DNA from: Lucinisca nassula
Taxonomy: Eukaryota > Mollusca > Bivalvia > Lucinida > Lucinidae
Direction: 5' to 3'
Assembly: GCA_963580285.1 (NCBI GenBank)
Contig: OY757010.1
Coordinates: 218,011,234-218,075,233 of the forward strand
Length of the DNA stretch: 64,000 nucleotides
The notes under the pieces are model-generated. The model was not told the DNA's origin, did not search any database, and saw only the letters and a list, made by a program, of their open reading frames with translations. This document shows positions 22,265 through 33,470 of the stretch, piece after piece (positions within the stretch are counted from its first letter, which is position 1; each line of letters begins with the position of its first letter). A program made the position numbers and the translations under genes.

Positions 22265-22780
22265 AGACTTCGGAGTCTAACTGTTGGTTTTCTTTTGCTC
22301 CAGCATTTCAGTGGTTTCTTGCTGTCGAGTCCTCACCGTTGTCTCACCTCTGTGGTTCTTTGATTTTTTTTGTGTTCACGGAGATGTTGCACTGATGAGT
22401 TAGGAGGCCTTCATGCGGACTGAACAAATTATTTGTCTAAATCGCGACGGAAGTAAGGGCGAGGATTGTGGCCACGTAAAATCGATTTAAGCCCCCCAGT
22501 GGAAATCATTCCACCGACCGTTCCATGGCGGTTCTTCTGTGGCGGTTTATTTATGGTGTTTTTGTTACTTACTGTGTGTATCACTTGTGTCTTTTTATTT
22601 TGGATGGCCATATGGCCATTTTGTGGGAAAGTAACTGTCCTTATGGCCTTCCTTTGTTTAGGTTTCCATTATGGTGTGGTCGCTTAATGTTTATGTTTCT
22701 TTCCCTTTGGTGTCTTTGATGGGTGAAGTAAGTTAATTGTATCGATTCCTGATCTTTGTTTTACTTCCACTTTGTATGAC
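22265..22780 (+). mobile_element. Penelope-like 3'-end module
   Basis: Runs from GGAGTCTAACTGTTGGTTTT to GATCTTTGTTTTACTTCCAC. It is a clean example of the module without RT sequence. Confidence 0.8.
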
Positions 22781-22789
22781 CTTGAAAAG

Positions 22790-23700
22790 GAGGTCCAGGC
22801 CATCAGAACGAATCATTCCATGTCCTAGCAATTTACCTGTGCTAAGACTTTATATGACATTCAAAGAGGGGTCACTGTGGCCCAAAATTAATTCAGTTCA
22901 TGCCCCCAACAATACACCTATGCAAGTTTAGTAAAACCTATTCATTTCTTTACAAGCTGTCTCCTGAAAGACTGGGTGGATCATGACCAAAGTTGCACAG
23001 CTATGGTATTTTATTGGGACATAAACAAGAAATGAGTAGATTTTGATGAATTTGACTTTACTTTCGAAACCACACGTTCTTAAAATGTTGGGAAATAGGG
23101 AGTAGTCAAGCCGTTTTCCAACATTCTTAACTTACTGTGACCTTGAAATAGGGTCAAGGTCTCCAAACTCTAATCAGATCTTGTTCATGTCCCGGCGAAA
23201 AGGTTTTACAACATCCACTTCATCAGGAGACAGGGGACATGCAAGCCATTTTCCAATAATCTTAGCTATCGTAAGACCTAGAAAATGTAGTCAAGGTCAT
23301 CAAAATCTAATCAATTCTTGTCAATGTTTGAACATTATAGCTGTACAAGTTTTGACAAAAGCTATTTACAACAACCTAAGCTCTCCTGTGACGGTCAACA
23401 AAATCTCATCAGTTCTTGGCCATGTCTCAACAATATAGCTATGCAAGCTTGGTCACAGACAATTCATTGCTTCAGGAGATATGGTGCAGACAAGCTATTT
23501 TCCAACAATCTAAGCTTTCGTTTGACATTGAAAATAGGGTCAAGGTCATCAAAACTAATAACTTCTTTTCCACGACCGAACAATAAATCTGTGGAAACTT
23601 CATCCTTCTCTTCAGGGGTGCAGACAAGCCATTTTCGAAATTTTAAGCTCTTGTGAGACCTTGATAATGGAATCAAAGTCAACAAAATCTAATCAGTGAC
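22790..23700. repeat. Tandem array, ~165-bp degenerate units
   Basis: About five units with the repeated blocks CAAGCCATTTTCCAACAATC, AAATAGGGTCAAGGTCATCA and ATCTAATCAGTTCTTG. Non-coding; apparent frames follow the repeat. Confidence 0.8.
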
Positions 23701-23764
23701 GCCAACGTCGCCGCCGATGTAGATACAGACAGGATTCGCACTAAAATAATTTAACAAAATATTA

Positions 23765-23782
23765 CCCCCCCCCCCCCCCAAA

Positions 23783-23812
<30 letters not shown>
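23765..23812. repeat. C-run plus (CA)n
   Basis: About 14 C followed by AAACACACAC-type repeats. Confidence 0.9.
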
Positions 23813-23813
<1 letters not shown>

Positions 23814-24259
23814 TGTTTGGGGGTATGCATTTTTATTACGTAAGACAGGATAAAGTATATTCAGTTTCAATCCTAGCATTGGACTATGACTGAAGACATG
23901 TCAACAAATAAAATAGTGATCAGAGAGACACGATTATTGGGCCATAAGCTAGGATATGGTGACCCTGCACCATGCGTGGGAATTTTGCAGACATACATAG
24001 TTTGAAAGTATATATACTAAGGTACCAAATGCAAAATGTTAGCACTCTGGTCATTGGAGTTTTATCATATGCAGGGCTGCAGAAAACGTTACCAGTACGT
24101 AATTTATAAATGTACCATGCAAATAAAAGAACAAAAGAAATTGATGATTAAGACAAGAACTGGCAAAATTTGGGCATAAATGTTGAAAAGAAATGAAGTG
24201 CTTTCTAAATAGACAAATTTGAAGACATTCGGAACATCAGTGTCCCTGTTATTGAATGG

Positions 24260-24611
24260 GTAACATAGATTACACATGAATTTTGGCAATTGTACCTATA
24301 AGCAATACAAGTGACACACAAACATATCTATAAACTAAGGAAAAATTCCCAGAAGAGTGGCGAAAATCAAAGCACTGGCTGACATAATTTAAGAATTCTT
24401 TTTGGACTTCTGTATCATCACTACCCATAAGGAACTTAAACTTTTCTTTTCTGTATCTGGCATAGCCTTGAAAGGTTGCAATAAAAGTACTTGTATTGTA
24501 TATGGAGCAATTCATTATGAACTGAATCTCGTCTTCAATTTTTGTGGGGCATGGTTTACCGAACGTTTTTTTCAGGTGGCGTCTTCTTTTAGCGACCTTG
24601 TTCAATTATTT
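24260..24611 (-). pseudogene. Probable LINE ORF2 C-terminal fragment
   Basis: A minus-strand open frame contains CPTKIEDEIQFIMNCSIY, then MGSDDTEVQKEFLNYVSQCF. The C...E...H/F...C...Y spacing resembles the C-terminal zinc-knuckle-like block of non-LTR retrotransposon ORF2. No catalytic RT motif is present. A host gene fragment is possible but less likely. Confidence 0.4.
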
Positions 24612-24899
24612 CAACTGATGATTTGAAATCCCACGTAAAGAGCATAAAAAAGTCCAGAAAATTAATGAGATATGTAGAAGAAACTTTAAAATCAAATGAA
24701 ATCTTGTAGATAATATACATATATAGGCATATATGCATCTGTATATATGTTCGTAGCATATGCCCATGTGCAAAAATAGTTAACTATAGTTCTTTTATTA
24801 TTTAGTTAGGATGTTTTAATGTTAATACCGATTCTCTTTTATATGGCATGAGTGTAATAATTGCCTCACAGAATATAGCTCTTGAACCTCCATTGGGGA

Positions 24900-25135
24900 G
24901 TATTGTTATTAACCCATTTGGTAGCAGAAGCCCAAAACGGGTACCCTGTCAAACAGTGCAGGCCCAGATCAGACGCCACAGAACGCGGCGTCTGATCAGG
25001 GCCTCCACTGTTTGCTAAATGTTCAGTCATTTTGAAGATAGATTTTGATGAAAACACATCCTGACACCCCTAAATTTTGAAATGAACTCCTACTGTATAT
25101 AAGGAGAAAGATTCCATTTGGTACAAAAAGGGTTA
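24900..25135. repeat. Foldback F copy, best preserved hairpin
   Basis: The hairpin at 24945-25020 pairs CAGGCCCAGATCAGACGCC with GGCGTCTGATCAGGGCCT. The flank to 25135 matches 21096-21215. Confidence 0.8.
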
Positions 25136-25204
25136 AAATTGTGACTACTATAGTTGTGATATCGCAACCATTTTCACGCCGGTCATCTAGGTTAGTTGGT
25201 TGTG

Positions 25205-25325
25205 TTAAGGTTTTAAATCCTCGTCAACACTGTTTAGGTCTTTTTGTAGTTGCTTCCAATTCTGTGATACTTTTACCCGACATTGAGATGAAATAACATC
25301 TCAAGCCTACCACCAAAAGAAACCG
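25205..25325 (-). mobile_element. SINE-A 3' fragment
   Basis: CACTGTTTAGGTC and TTTTACCCGACATTGAGATG match the reverse of the SINE-A 3' half; diverged. Confidence 0.55.
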
Positions 25326-25379
25326 AGGGATGAACTGCAACGGGAACTTAGAATTCGCTACTTTTAGGTTTTAAATCTT

Positions 25380-25705
25380 CATATTTTCCATTTCTGCGTT
25401 GTGTTTCTTGCTTCCAAAGGATAACCCTTTTATAGAACATATTTAACGTCACTACAGCTGATGTGTGGGAATGTGTGGCGGCCGTAAAAAGTCTCCCTGC
25501 CCTACATCATAGTTTAGTTTATATTTTCTTTTCCTTTGGGATCATTGATTCCATTGTAGAATTTTGAAAATATTTGAGGGTCACTGATGAGGCCTAATTG
25601 GCCGAAACTAGCTAGTCTGGCCCAGAAAACATGTACACTTCATATTTTCCATTTTGTGGTGTATTTCTTGCTTCTAAAGGAACCCTTTTATAGAACATTT
25701 ATATG
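25380..25705. repeat. 379-bp satellite family, single diverged copy
   Basis: Contains CACTACAGCTGATGTG, GTGTGGCGGCCGTAAAAAGT, GGGTCACTGATGAGGCCTAA and AAAGGAACCCTTTTATAGAA in that order. This is the reverse of the order in the 3.8-5.2 kb array unit. Confidence 0.7.
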
Positions 25706-25714
25706 CAAGGACGT

Positions 25715-25797
25715 TCAACTCGCACCACGTGCCTGGGCAGGTTTAAACCTTCCAAGTGGTTTACCAGTACTCATGTTCGATCAGCTCTGTGCTTGGT
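25715..25797 (-). mobile_element. SINE-A internal fragment
   Basis: GTGCCTGGGCAGGTTTAAAC, GGTTTACCAGTACTCATG and TCAGCTCTG are the reverse of the SINE-A middle; diverged. Confidence 0.45.
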
Positions 25798-25829
25798 GAC
25801 AATAATTTGCTGCATTCGGTTATGTAATA

Positions 25830-26095
25830 AATGACAAGGTGGTTCTTCTGTCGTGGTTTATTATTGTTATTGTTCGTCTTTGCATGTATGTATTGCTAAC
25901 ATCTTTTTATTTAGATAGCCATTTGGTCATTTGATGGCAAATTAACTGTCCTTTTGGCTTCCTTTCCGCTTGTGACGTTTCCATTTTGGTGAAGTTGTTT
26001 TTATGTTGTTGTTTTTTTTTCTTTTCCTTTAGTGCCTTGTAAGAGAGGTGCAAAATAATTGTATCGATTCCTGATCGATGCCTTCACTTCTATTT
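25830..26095 (+). mobile_element. Penelope-like 3'-end module, diverged
   Basis: GTTCTTCTGTCGTGGTTTAT to CGATTCCTGATCGATGCC with several substitutions. It ends 75 nt before the EGF1 exon, so a transposon end lies next to the splice acceptor. Confidence 0.7.
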
Positions 26096-26169
26096 TGCAT
26101 TGGTCGCACATGTCCGGGGCACAATTTCGATTGCTGCTGATCATGTAATGTGTTTTTTTTTCCTTTCAG

Positions 26170-26283
26170 ATATCAACTCATGCAGCAGTAATCCATGCCT
26201 GAATGCTGGAAGTTGTAAGAATGGTCTTGATACTTTCACCTGTACGTGTCCTGTGGCTTGGAGTGGAGCACGATGTCAGACAA
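26170..26283 (+). CDS. EGF-like domain exon 1
   Basis: This 114-nt exon lies between CCTTTCAG and GTATGC, phase 1 at both ends. It encodes one six-cysteine EGF module: INSCSSNPC, NAGSC, TFTCTC and WSGARC, with the usual hydrophobic/Gly pattern before Cys6. The N-terminal calcium-binding pattern (Asp-x-Asp/Glu before Cys1) is not seen, so it is probably a non-calcium EGF. It joins CCP1 upstream and CCP2 downstream in frame (ACA A|AT). It has exactly the length of the second EGF exon, consistent with duplication of a CCP-EGF pair. Such modules mediate extracellular protein contacts. Confidence 0.88.
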
Positions 26284-26399
26284 GTATGCTGATTCTCTCG
26301 GTATCCGTGAGGAACGTCCTGTTAACACCGTTTGAGCATGTTCATGAACATGAGGATCATAATGGTCCCCTATCGCTCACTTGAGATAACAGTAGTTAA

Positions 26400-27230
26400 A
26401 ATAAAAGTTGTTAGAATCTTTACTTATGGACTTATGCTAATGACAAGGTCAAAACAGGCATTTTCAGCAATCAAGGGGACATCATAACTATGAGAGGTAG
26501 GTCGACATGACCAGCGAACTCCCCCCCCCCCCCAACCTACTTATATGTTAGATTCAGGAGAGAACTTATGGTGATGGCACGGTCCAAAATAGGCATTTTA
26601 AGCAGAGATGGGGACATGACTCTATTAGTAACACGCCAATATTGCTAGTTTTCAAAACGCATTCAGTCAAGCTTACTCATATGTAAGTTTCAGGAAGAGT
26701 CGTTCAAAATTGAGGTACTTATGGAGATGCAAATGTCAAAAGTGGGCACTTTCAGGAATCAAAGGGACGTAAGTCTATAACAGACTGGCCCACCTTGCAA
26801 GTTTTCGAACTAATCCAAGCTGTTACCCCCAACCTACTAATGTGTTAGCTTCAGGAAGATCCGATTGAAGCTAAAGGACGTATGGTGGTAATGATACGGT
26901 CAAAAATTTTCAATAAAGAATGGGGCATAACTCTACGAGTAATAGGCTGATATCGGCAGTTTTCGAACTCATCCCAGCTTTTATCCCTGACTTACGTTTA
27001 TGTAAGTTTCGAGAAGATCCGATAATGACATAACCCATATTCGAACTTGACCAAGATATTATCAAGATGGTCATTCTGTCCAAATTTATGATGATTGAAC
27101 CAAAACTGTGGCCTAGAGAGTGCTTCCAAGGGTTTTGTTTAATGATTTGACCTACTGACCTAATTTTTGACACGTCATGACCCAAATTCAAACTTGACCC
27201 AGATATTGTCAGTGTTAATAGATGAACAAT
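26400..27230. repeat. Degenerate tandem array related to the 33.5-37.4 kb array
   Basis: Five or six diverged units. The most preserved (27030-27210) contains CATATTCGAACTTGACCAAG, GATGATTGAACCAAAACTGT and TGATTTGACCTACTGACCTA, the same blocks as the large array. Confidence 0.7.
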
Positions 27231-27433
27231 TCACTAACTTTTACTTTGTATTGGCAGTTCAATATAAACGGTATTTTGACACGCAAAAAAATCATGCTTC
27301 ACGATGTCTAATTGTGCGTAAAAATCTTACCGTATTATTTCAAGTGGAATTTTTGTTATTCGTACAGCCGAGACTAAGGTTTGCCTGTTTTCTGTACCCT
27401 TGATTTTTTCAGCAAAAAGGGCGATTTTGTTGA

Positions 27434-30400
27434 TTATTAGCTCACCTTAGCCGAAGGCTCACAAGGTGAGCTTATGGTATAGGTAGGCATCCGGCGTCCG
27501 TCCGTCGTCCGTCCGTCGTCCACACCTTTGAACTTGAATATCTAAGTGACTAGCTGGTCAATCCCAATCAAATTTTATGTGCAGCATCACTGGGTTGGGG
27601 GATTGACTGCATTAGGTTTTGGGCCAGTTTTGATCAGAACTGTGGTTGCAATGGAAACAAGAAGGTTCCATAGACTTATAATGGGAAAAACGACGTCTCC
27701 ACTTTTTCTCGGCCATTTCTGATCCTATCTTCGTCAAACTTGCAAATAACCAGTAGGGGCTTACAGTCTACATTGAGTTCGAATTTGGGCTGCACGAGAC
27801 AAACAGCTTTGGAGTTACATATAAGTGTAAAATGGTGTCTCCAGTTTTCTCAGTCGTTTATGAGCTGATCTTTTTGTAACTTTTCATAAGCGAGAAAAGG
27901 CATAAAATCTCGAACGAGTTCGAATTTGGTTTGAATCTGACCAGCGGTTTTCCAGTTACATCCCCTTGAGCGTGAAAAATTTTCCCATAGACATATAGTG
28001 GGGAAAACGTCGTCTCATCTTTTTCTCAGCCATTTCTGATCCCATCTTCTTCAAACTTGCAGATAGCCAGGATGGGATTACAGTCTACACCGAGTTCGAA
28101 TTTGGGCTGCACGGGACGAACAGCTTTGGAGTTACCTGCCCGTGAGCATAAATATAAGTGAAAAATGTTGTCTCCAGCCTTTCTCAGTGGTTTATAATCT
28201 GATCTTTTGGTAACTTTTCATAAACGAGAACAAGCATAAAATCTCGGACGAGTTTGAATTTGGTTTGAATCTGACCAGCGGTTTTCCAGTTACATCCCCT
28301 TGAGCGTGAAAATTTTTCCCATAGACTTATAATGGGGAAAGCGACATCTCCACTTTTTCTCAGCCATTTCTGATCCGGTCTGCATCAAACTTGCAGATAA
28401 ACAGGAGGGGTTTACAGTCTACGTCGAGTTCGAATTATGGCTGGACGGGACTAACAGCTTTTGAGTTACCTGCCCTTGAGCATAAATGTAAGTGAAAAAT
28501 GGTGTCTCCAGCTTTTCTCAGCCGTTTATGATCTGATCTTTTTAGCTCACCTGAGCCGAAGGCTCACAAGGTGAGCTTATAGTTTAGGTAGGCATCCGGC
28601 GTCCGTCCGTCGTCCGTCCGTCGTCCACACCTTTGGACTTGAATATCTAAGTGACTAGCTGGCCAATCCCAATCAAATTTTATGAGCAGCATCACTGGGT
28701 TGGGGGGGGGGTTGAATGCATTAGGTTAAGGACCAGTTTTAATCAGAACTGCGGTTGCCATGGTAACAAGAAGATTCCATAGACTTATAATGGGAAAACG
28801 ACGTCTCCACTTTTTCTCGGCCATTTCTGATCCGATCTTCATCAAACATGTAGATAATCGGGAGTGGCTTACAGTATTCGTCGAGTTCTAATTTTGGCTG
28901 CAGGGGACAAACAGCTCTGGAGTAACCTGCCCTTGGGCATAAATATAAGTGAAAAATGGTGTCTCCAGCTTTTCTCAGCCGTTTATGATCTGATCTTTTT
29001 GTAACTTTTCATAAACGAGGAAAAGCATAGAATCTCGGACAAGTTCGAATTTGGTTTGAATCTGACCAGCGGTTTTCCAGTTACATCCCCTTGAGCGTGA
29101 AAATTTTTCCCATTGACTTAAAATGGGTAAAACGACGTCTCCACTTTTTCTCAGCCATTTCTGATCCGATCTTCATCAAACTTGCAGATAAAAAGGAGGG
29201 GCTTACAGTCTACGTCGAGTTCCTATTTGGGTTGCATGGGACAAACAGCTTGAGTTACCTGCCCTTGAGCATAAATATAAGTAAAAAATGGTGTCTCCAG
29301 CTTTTCTCAGCCGTTTATGATCTGATCTTTTTGTAACTTTTCATAAACGAGACAAGCATAAAATCTGGGACGAGTTCGAATTTGGCTTGAATCTGACCAG
29401 CGATTGTCCAGTTACATCCCCTTGAGCGTGAAAATTTTTCCCATAGACTTATAATGGGGAAAACGACGTCTCCACTTTTTCTCAGCCATTTCTGATCCGA
29501 TCTTCATCAAACTTGCAGATAAAAAGGAGGGGCTTACAGTCTACGTCGAGTTCATATTTGGTATGCATGGGACAAACAGCTTGAGTTACCTGCCCTTGAG
29601 CATAAATATAAGTAAAAAATGGTGTCTCCAGCTTTTCTCAGCCGTTTATGATCTGATCTTTTTGTAACTTTTCATAAACGAGACAAGCATAAAATCTGGG
29701 ACGAGTTCGAATTTGGCTTGAATCTGACCAGCGATTTTCCAGTTACATCCCCTTGAGCGAGAAAATTTTTCACATAGACTTATAATGGGGAAAACGACGT
29801 CTCCACTTTTTCTCAGCCATTTCTGATCCGATCTTCATCAAACTTGCAGATAACAAGGAGGGGCTTACAGTCTACGTCGAGTTCATATTTGGGTTGCATG
29901 GGACAAACAGCTTGAGTTACCTGCCCTTGAGCATAAATATAAGTAAAAAATGGTGTCTCCAGCTTTTCTCAGCCGTTTATGATCTGATCTTTTTGTAACT
30001 TTTCATAAACGAGACAAGCATAAAATCTGGGACGAGTTCGAATTTGGCTTGAATCTGACCAGCGATTTTCCAGTTACATCCCCTTGAGCATAAAAAATTT
30101 ACCCATAGACTTATAATTAGGAAAACGACGTCTCCACTTTTTCTCAGCCATTTCTGATCCGATCTTCATCAAACTTGCAGATAACAAGGAGGGGCTTACA
30201 GTCTACGTTGAGTTGAAATTTGGGCTGGACCGGACAAACAGCTTCTGAGTTACCTGCCATTGAGCATAAATGTAAGTGAAAAATGGTGTGACCAGCTTTT
30301 CTCAGCCGTTTTTGGTTTTGTAACTTTTGGTAAAGAGGACAAGCCTTAAATCTCGAGCGAGTTCGAAGTTGACTTGAATATGACCAGTGGTTTTCCAGTT

Positions 30401-30640
30401 ACATTTCCTTGAGTGGGAAAGATTTTCCCACAGACTTACAATGGGAAAACGACGTCTCCAGCTTTTCTCGACCATTTCAAATCAGATCTTCATCAAACTT
30501 GCAGATAACCTGTAGGGGCATACAGTCTATTTTGAGTTTGAAGTTGGGCCACGCAGGTCAAATGACTTCTGAGTTACCTGCCCTTGAGCATAAATATTAG
30601 CGAAAAATTGTGTATCCAGCTTTCCGCAACCGTTTTTGGT
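27434..30640 (+). repeat. L-element left part: two AGCTCACC ends and nine 331-bp units
   Basis: AGCTCACCTTAGCCGAAGGC (27441) and AGCTCACCTGAGCCGAAGGC (28545) are two left-end copies, each followed by a GTCCGTCCGTCGTCC block. Three 331-bp units follow the first and six the second, marked by CCATAGACTTATAATGGG at ~27668, 27986, 28318, 28778, 29110, 29441, 29773, 30103 and 30429. No transposase or RT was found. Terminal short inverted pairs and GTGAGCT ends recur widely here. Confidence 0.8.
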
Positions 30641-30644
30641 TAGA

Positions 30645-30883
30645 CTCCGACAACCGCAAGTCGCGGTTGCTTTGCGCATTTGTTGCAATTATTATTGACC
30701 GACATTGCCTCGTCAAGGCTATTCGTTAACTAGTCTGTTCATGCCCGTTTTGTCCTGGTGAGTGTGCACATTTGCCTTAGGTAATGGTAGGTTGCGGGGA
30801 GATAACCACAGAAATATGTCTCCCTTTGTTAAATGAAACGAATCTAGAGTTCTCCATTTCAATTGAGGAGAATGGATACATAG
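30645..30883 (+). repeat. Dispersed repeat D (CGTCAAGGCTATTCGTTAAC block)
   Basis: Same family as 41700-41805 (plus) and 51120-51345 (minus). Shared blocks are GCACATTTGTTGC-like, CGTCGAGGCTATTGGTTGAC-like and CCCGTTTTGTCCTG. Confidence 0.65.
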
Positions 30884-31345
30884 AGAATACCAGGTGAGTG
30901 TCTTTTGATATCAAGTTTATCAGGCAAGGCTTCGAGAACGCTTGTAGAATCGCTAGGCAAGCCTCGCGATTCTACATGCGTTCTCGAAGCCGAGCCTGAT
31001 AAACTTGATATCAAATGACACGAATCTGGTATTCTTTTTATCAGTTGATCCCCTTCTACACTCTTAAATTAACAATTTACGATCAGTTACTGATGATCAT
31101 CAGTGCATCCGAGCATTCTAGCGGTCGATATATTTAGTATCAGCTAACCATATTTTCCTATGATATTTGTTTTTCAGGTAATTTTTTTCCATTTTTCCCA
31201 GTAACAATAACATTTTTGTCATTTTTCGAGTAGTCCGGTTCATTCGTAAAAGTGCAATGTCACGTTCAAGTGATAAAGCTCTCTTGTCCTGAGATAGCAT
31301 ATCTTTATGAGGCCAGTGCATTACAATGCAATATATATTGGGGGT
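30884..31345 (-). mobile_element. Palindrome-capped element P4 (inverse of P3)
   Basis: The palindrome at 30884-31035 has apex CTAGGCAAGCCTCG (30953-30966), one base off the common core. It is followed by the reverse of the P3 tail (GCATATCTTTATGAGGCC, TTACAATGCAATATATA). Confidence 0.75.
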
Positions 31346-31439
31346 AACTGATACACAAAATTATATCACGTCTAGAAGTTTATTCATATGAATAATTAGG
31401 ATTAATATCTATGCTTTATAAATGAAAGTTCAAGTGAGT

Positions 31440-31752
31440 TTAATCGGCCCCCGCCCATAGGGGCTTGAAGAAATATATGGGCTGCATGATGTTTCCACGC
31501 AGAGCTGAATCCGGCCCGCACACTAGTACTGGTAAACCGCTTAGAGGATCTAAGCCTGTCCAGGAACCGCGGTGTGAGGCGGACAGTCCATGCTAATAAA
31601 CCCTATTGGCTTCATTGGGCGACAGGGCTTGAGATGTCATTTCATCTCAATGTCGGGTAAAAGTCCCACAAAATTGGAAGCAACGTCTCCAAAATGACCT
31701 TTACAGTGTTGACGGGAACGGTAAACTTCAAATCAATCAAACAAACAAATCA
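31440..31752 (+). mobile_element. SINE-A copy, near full length
   Basis: CGGCCCCCGCCCATAGGGGC head, AGGATCTAAGCCTGTCCAGG middle, GTGTTGACGGGAACGGTAAA and an AAAC-rich tail. Target duplication not clear. Confidence 0.8.
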
Positions 31753-31971
31753 AGTGAGATTAAACTGATAAATTGCTTCGTGTGTTATTTCAATATGGAC
31801 TTGCTAATTTCTTGATGAGTGCGTATTGTGGGTACTTGGTTAAAATTGCTTCTAAATGCATTATGATCGTCATGATTGGGCATAGGTTCTGATGTATTTG
31901 CTGTCCACAGTCGATGTATTTTTTTCTGCATGAAATGAGTCATTTATGTACATACGTATTTGTGAGCAGCC

Positions 31972-32128
31972 TGTGCAATATGATGGACAAGCCACTCGCC
32001 CCACAAATCAGGGGCTGACAGGTCTTCCGGCCTTCTCCAATCTTTCGGAGGTATCCCTAAAACGAGGCCTCGTCTCCGCATGACCTTGGCTGTTGGTGGT
32101 GACGGTAACGCTAACACACTCTATTTCA
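31972..32128 (+). mobile_element. tRNA-derived SINE-B copy, diverged
   Basis: GAGCAGCCTGTGCAATATGA head, TCGGAGGTATCCCTAAAACG and CTCCGCATGACCTTGGCTGT body match the SINE-B copies at 48665 and 57043. Confidence 0.6.
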
Positions 32129-32268
32129 TTCATGTTTTATATAGCATACACCGCATTAAGAATTATCTGGTATTGACAAGACCTAGCTACGTTTTAAATT
32201 GCTCCTTTTTAGTTAGATTTGATTATTCTGAATTACCACCTGTTTGACAACAGTTTACCTATGGTCCG

Positions 32269-32568
32269 TCGGCCCACGCCCATCGGGGCTTGAAGAAATA
32301 GATGGGCTGCATGATGCTTCCACACAGAGCTGAAACCGACCCGCACACGAGTACTGGTAAACCGCTTAGAGGATCTAAGCCTGCCCATGCAAAGCAGTGT
32401 GAGTCGGCCCGTCCATGCTTATAAAGCATATTGGTTTCATTGGGCGGCAGGGCTTGAGATCTCAATATCGGGTAAATGTCCCACAAAATTGGAACCAACG
32501 TCTCCAAAATGACCCTTACAGTGTTGATGTGGACGCTAAACCTCAAATCAAACAAACAAACAAACAAA
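32269..32568 (+). mobile_element. SINE-A copy with perfect 12-bp target duplication
   Basis: ACCTATGGTCCG flanks both ends (32257-32268 and 32569-32580), fixing the family at 300 bp. It starts TCGGCCCACGCCCATCGGGG and ends ACGCTAAACCTCAAATCAAA followed by (CAAA)n. The host sequence (TTACCACCTGTTTGACAACA ... GTTTACTGTCGTCACACC) occurs without the SINE near 54020-54150, although partly diverged there. Confidence 0.92.
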
Positions 32569-32580
32569 ACCTATGGTCCG

Positions 32581-33470
32581 TTTTGTTTACTGTCGTCACA
32601 CCATGTTTCGACTTCTTTCCCTAATGATATTGTGGGAAGAATGTTGGCAAGAGCAATCTCTGAATTTATATGTTGCAAACTGTTTGTTTGTTGAGGACCA
32701 TGTCATGGAATGTGTGATGCCTCTCCGTTGCCTGCTATTTATTGTTAATAGGAATTATGTTATGGTATCGCATGAGGGGCCGGAACCTGGTGATCCCGGC
32801 CGCAGCATGCGCAAAACCCTGGTTGTTGAGTCATTTGACATTGGACACAAATTCCAGGATATGGACCAGTACGTGTTAAGCTGTTTTGTATCAAGTAGTT
32901 TCATGAATGTTTTAGGCATTTATTTGGTCGATAGCTGTTTATTGACTGACAGCTGGTTGACAGGTTATCAGAAGACCTCCCTTGATTGGAGAAGGCCATC
33001 ATCTATTACTGCAATGCCATCAAGATGAGGCCATATTATTACGTATGTTTTACGTCGCGACTATAGTGTAAAAAGTAATATAATCTAAAAGTGATTGAAT
33101 ATTGTAATCAGCTGTACGCATATTCCGCTCTATATGATGATCTAAGAGATCAAAAAGTGTAATTCGAGCACAGTTACCATTTATGGAGAACTGTCGGCCA
33201 GCTGCGACAGAAAGACATTTTAGATTCATTTATTTATCTATATTAAGTTTGTTTCTTCTGGTATATTTCTCTCGGGCTAAGACAGGGTGCCGGTCTTGGC
33301 CAGTGATTCTGCATATTATAATCTCCTCTTAGACGAGTGGGATAGACCAGGAAATGTGTTAGGAAAGCTAGTTAGAATTCCCTCTGTGGTTTTACCCCAC
33401 AATTAGAGAATTCTACAAATAGGATAGTCACACTCCGTTGTTCCGGCAACATATATGATTGGCCAGTGCA
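32581..33470. other. Non-coding, mostly unrecognised
   Basis: 32581-32680 is related to 54060-54150. A 151-codon open frame at 32573-33028 overlaps the SINE duplication and resembles no family I know. Confidence 0.4.

Larger units (their letters stand above)
20650..26169 (+). other. Intron 1 (5.5 kb) between CCP1 and EGF1
   Basis: GT at 20650 and AG at 26168-26169. Contents listed separately. Stretches 20650-21024, 21216-22118, 23813-24260 and 24612-24900 hold nothing I recognise, except GACCTTTGACC-type motifs near 21555 and a G-rich run near 21775-21800. Confidence 0.7.

Noticed and set aside
32573..33028. 151-codon plus-strand open frame
   Set aside because: Starts inside a SINE target duplication, overlaps a dispersed repeat, shows no domain-like pattern and has no splice context.
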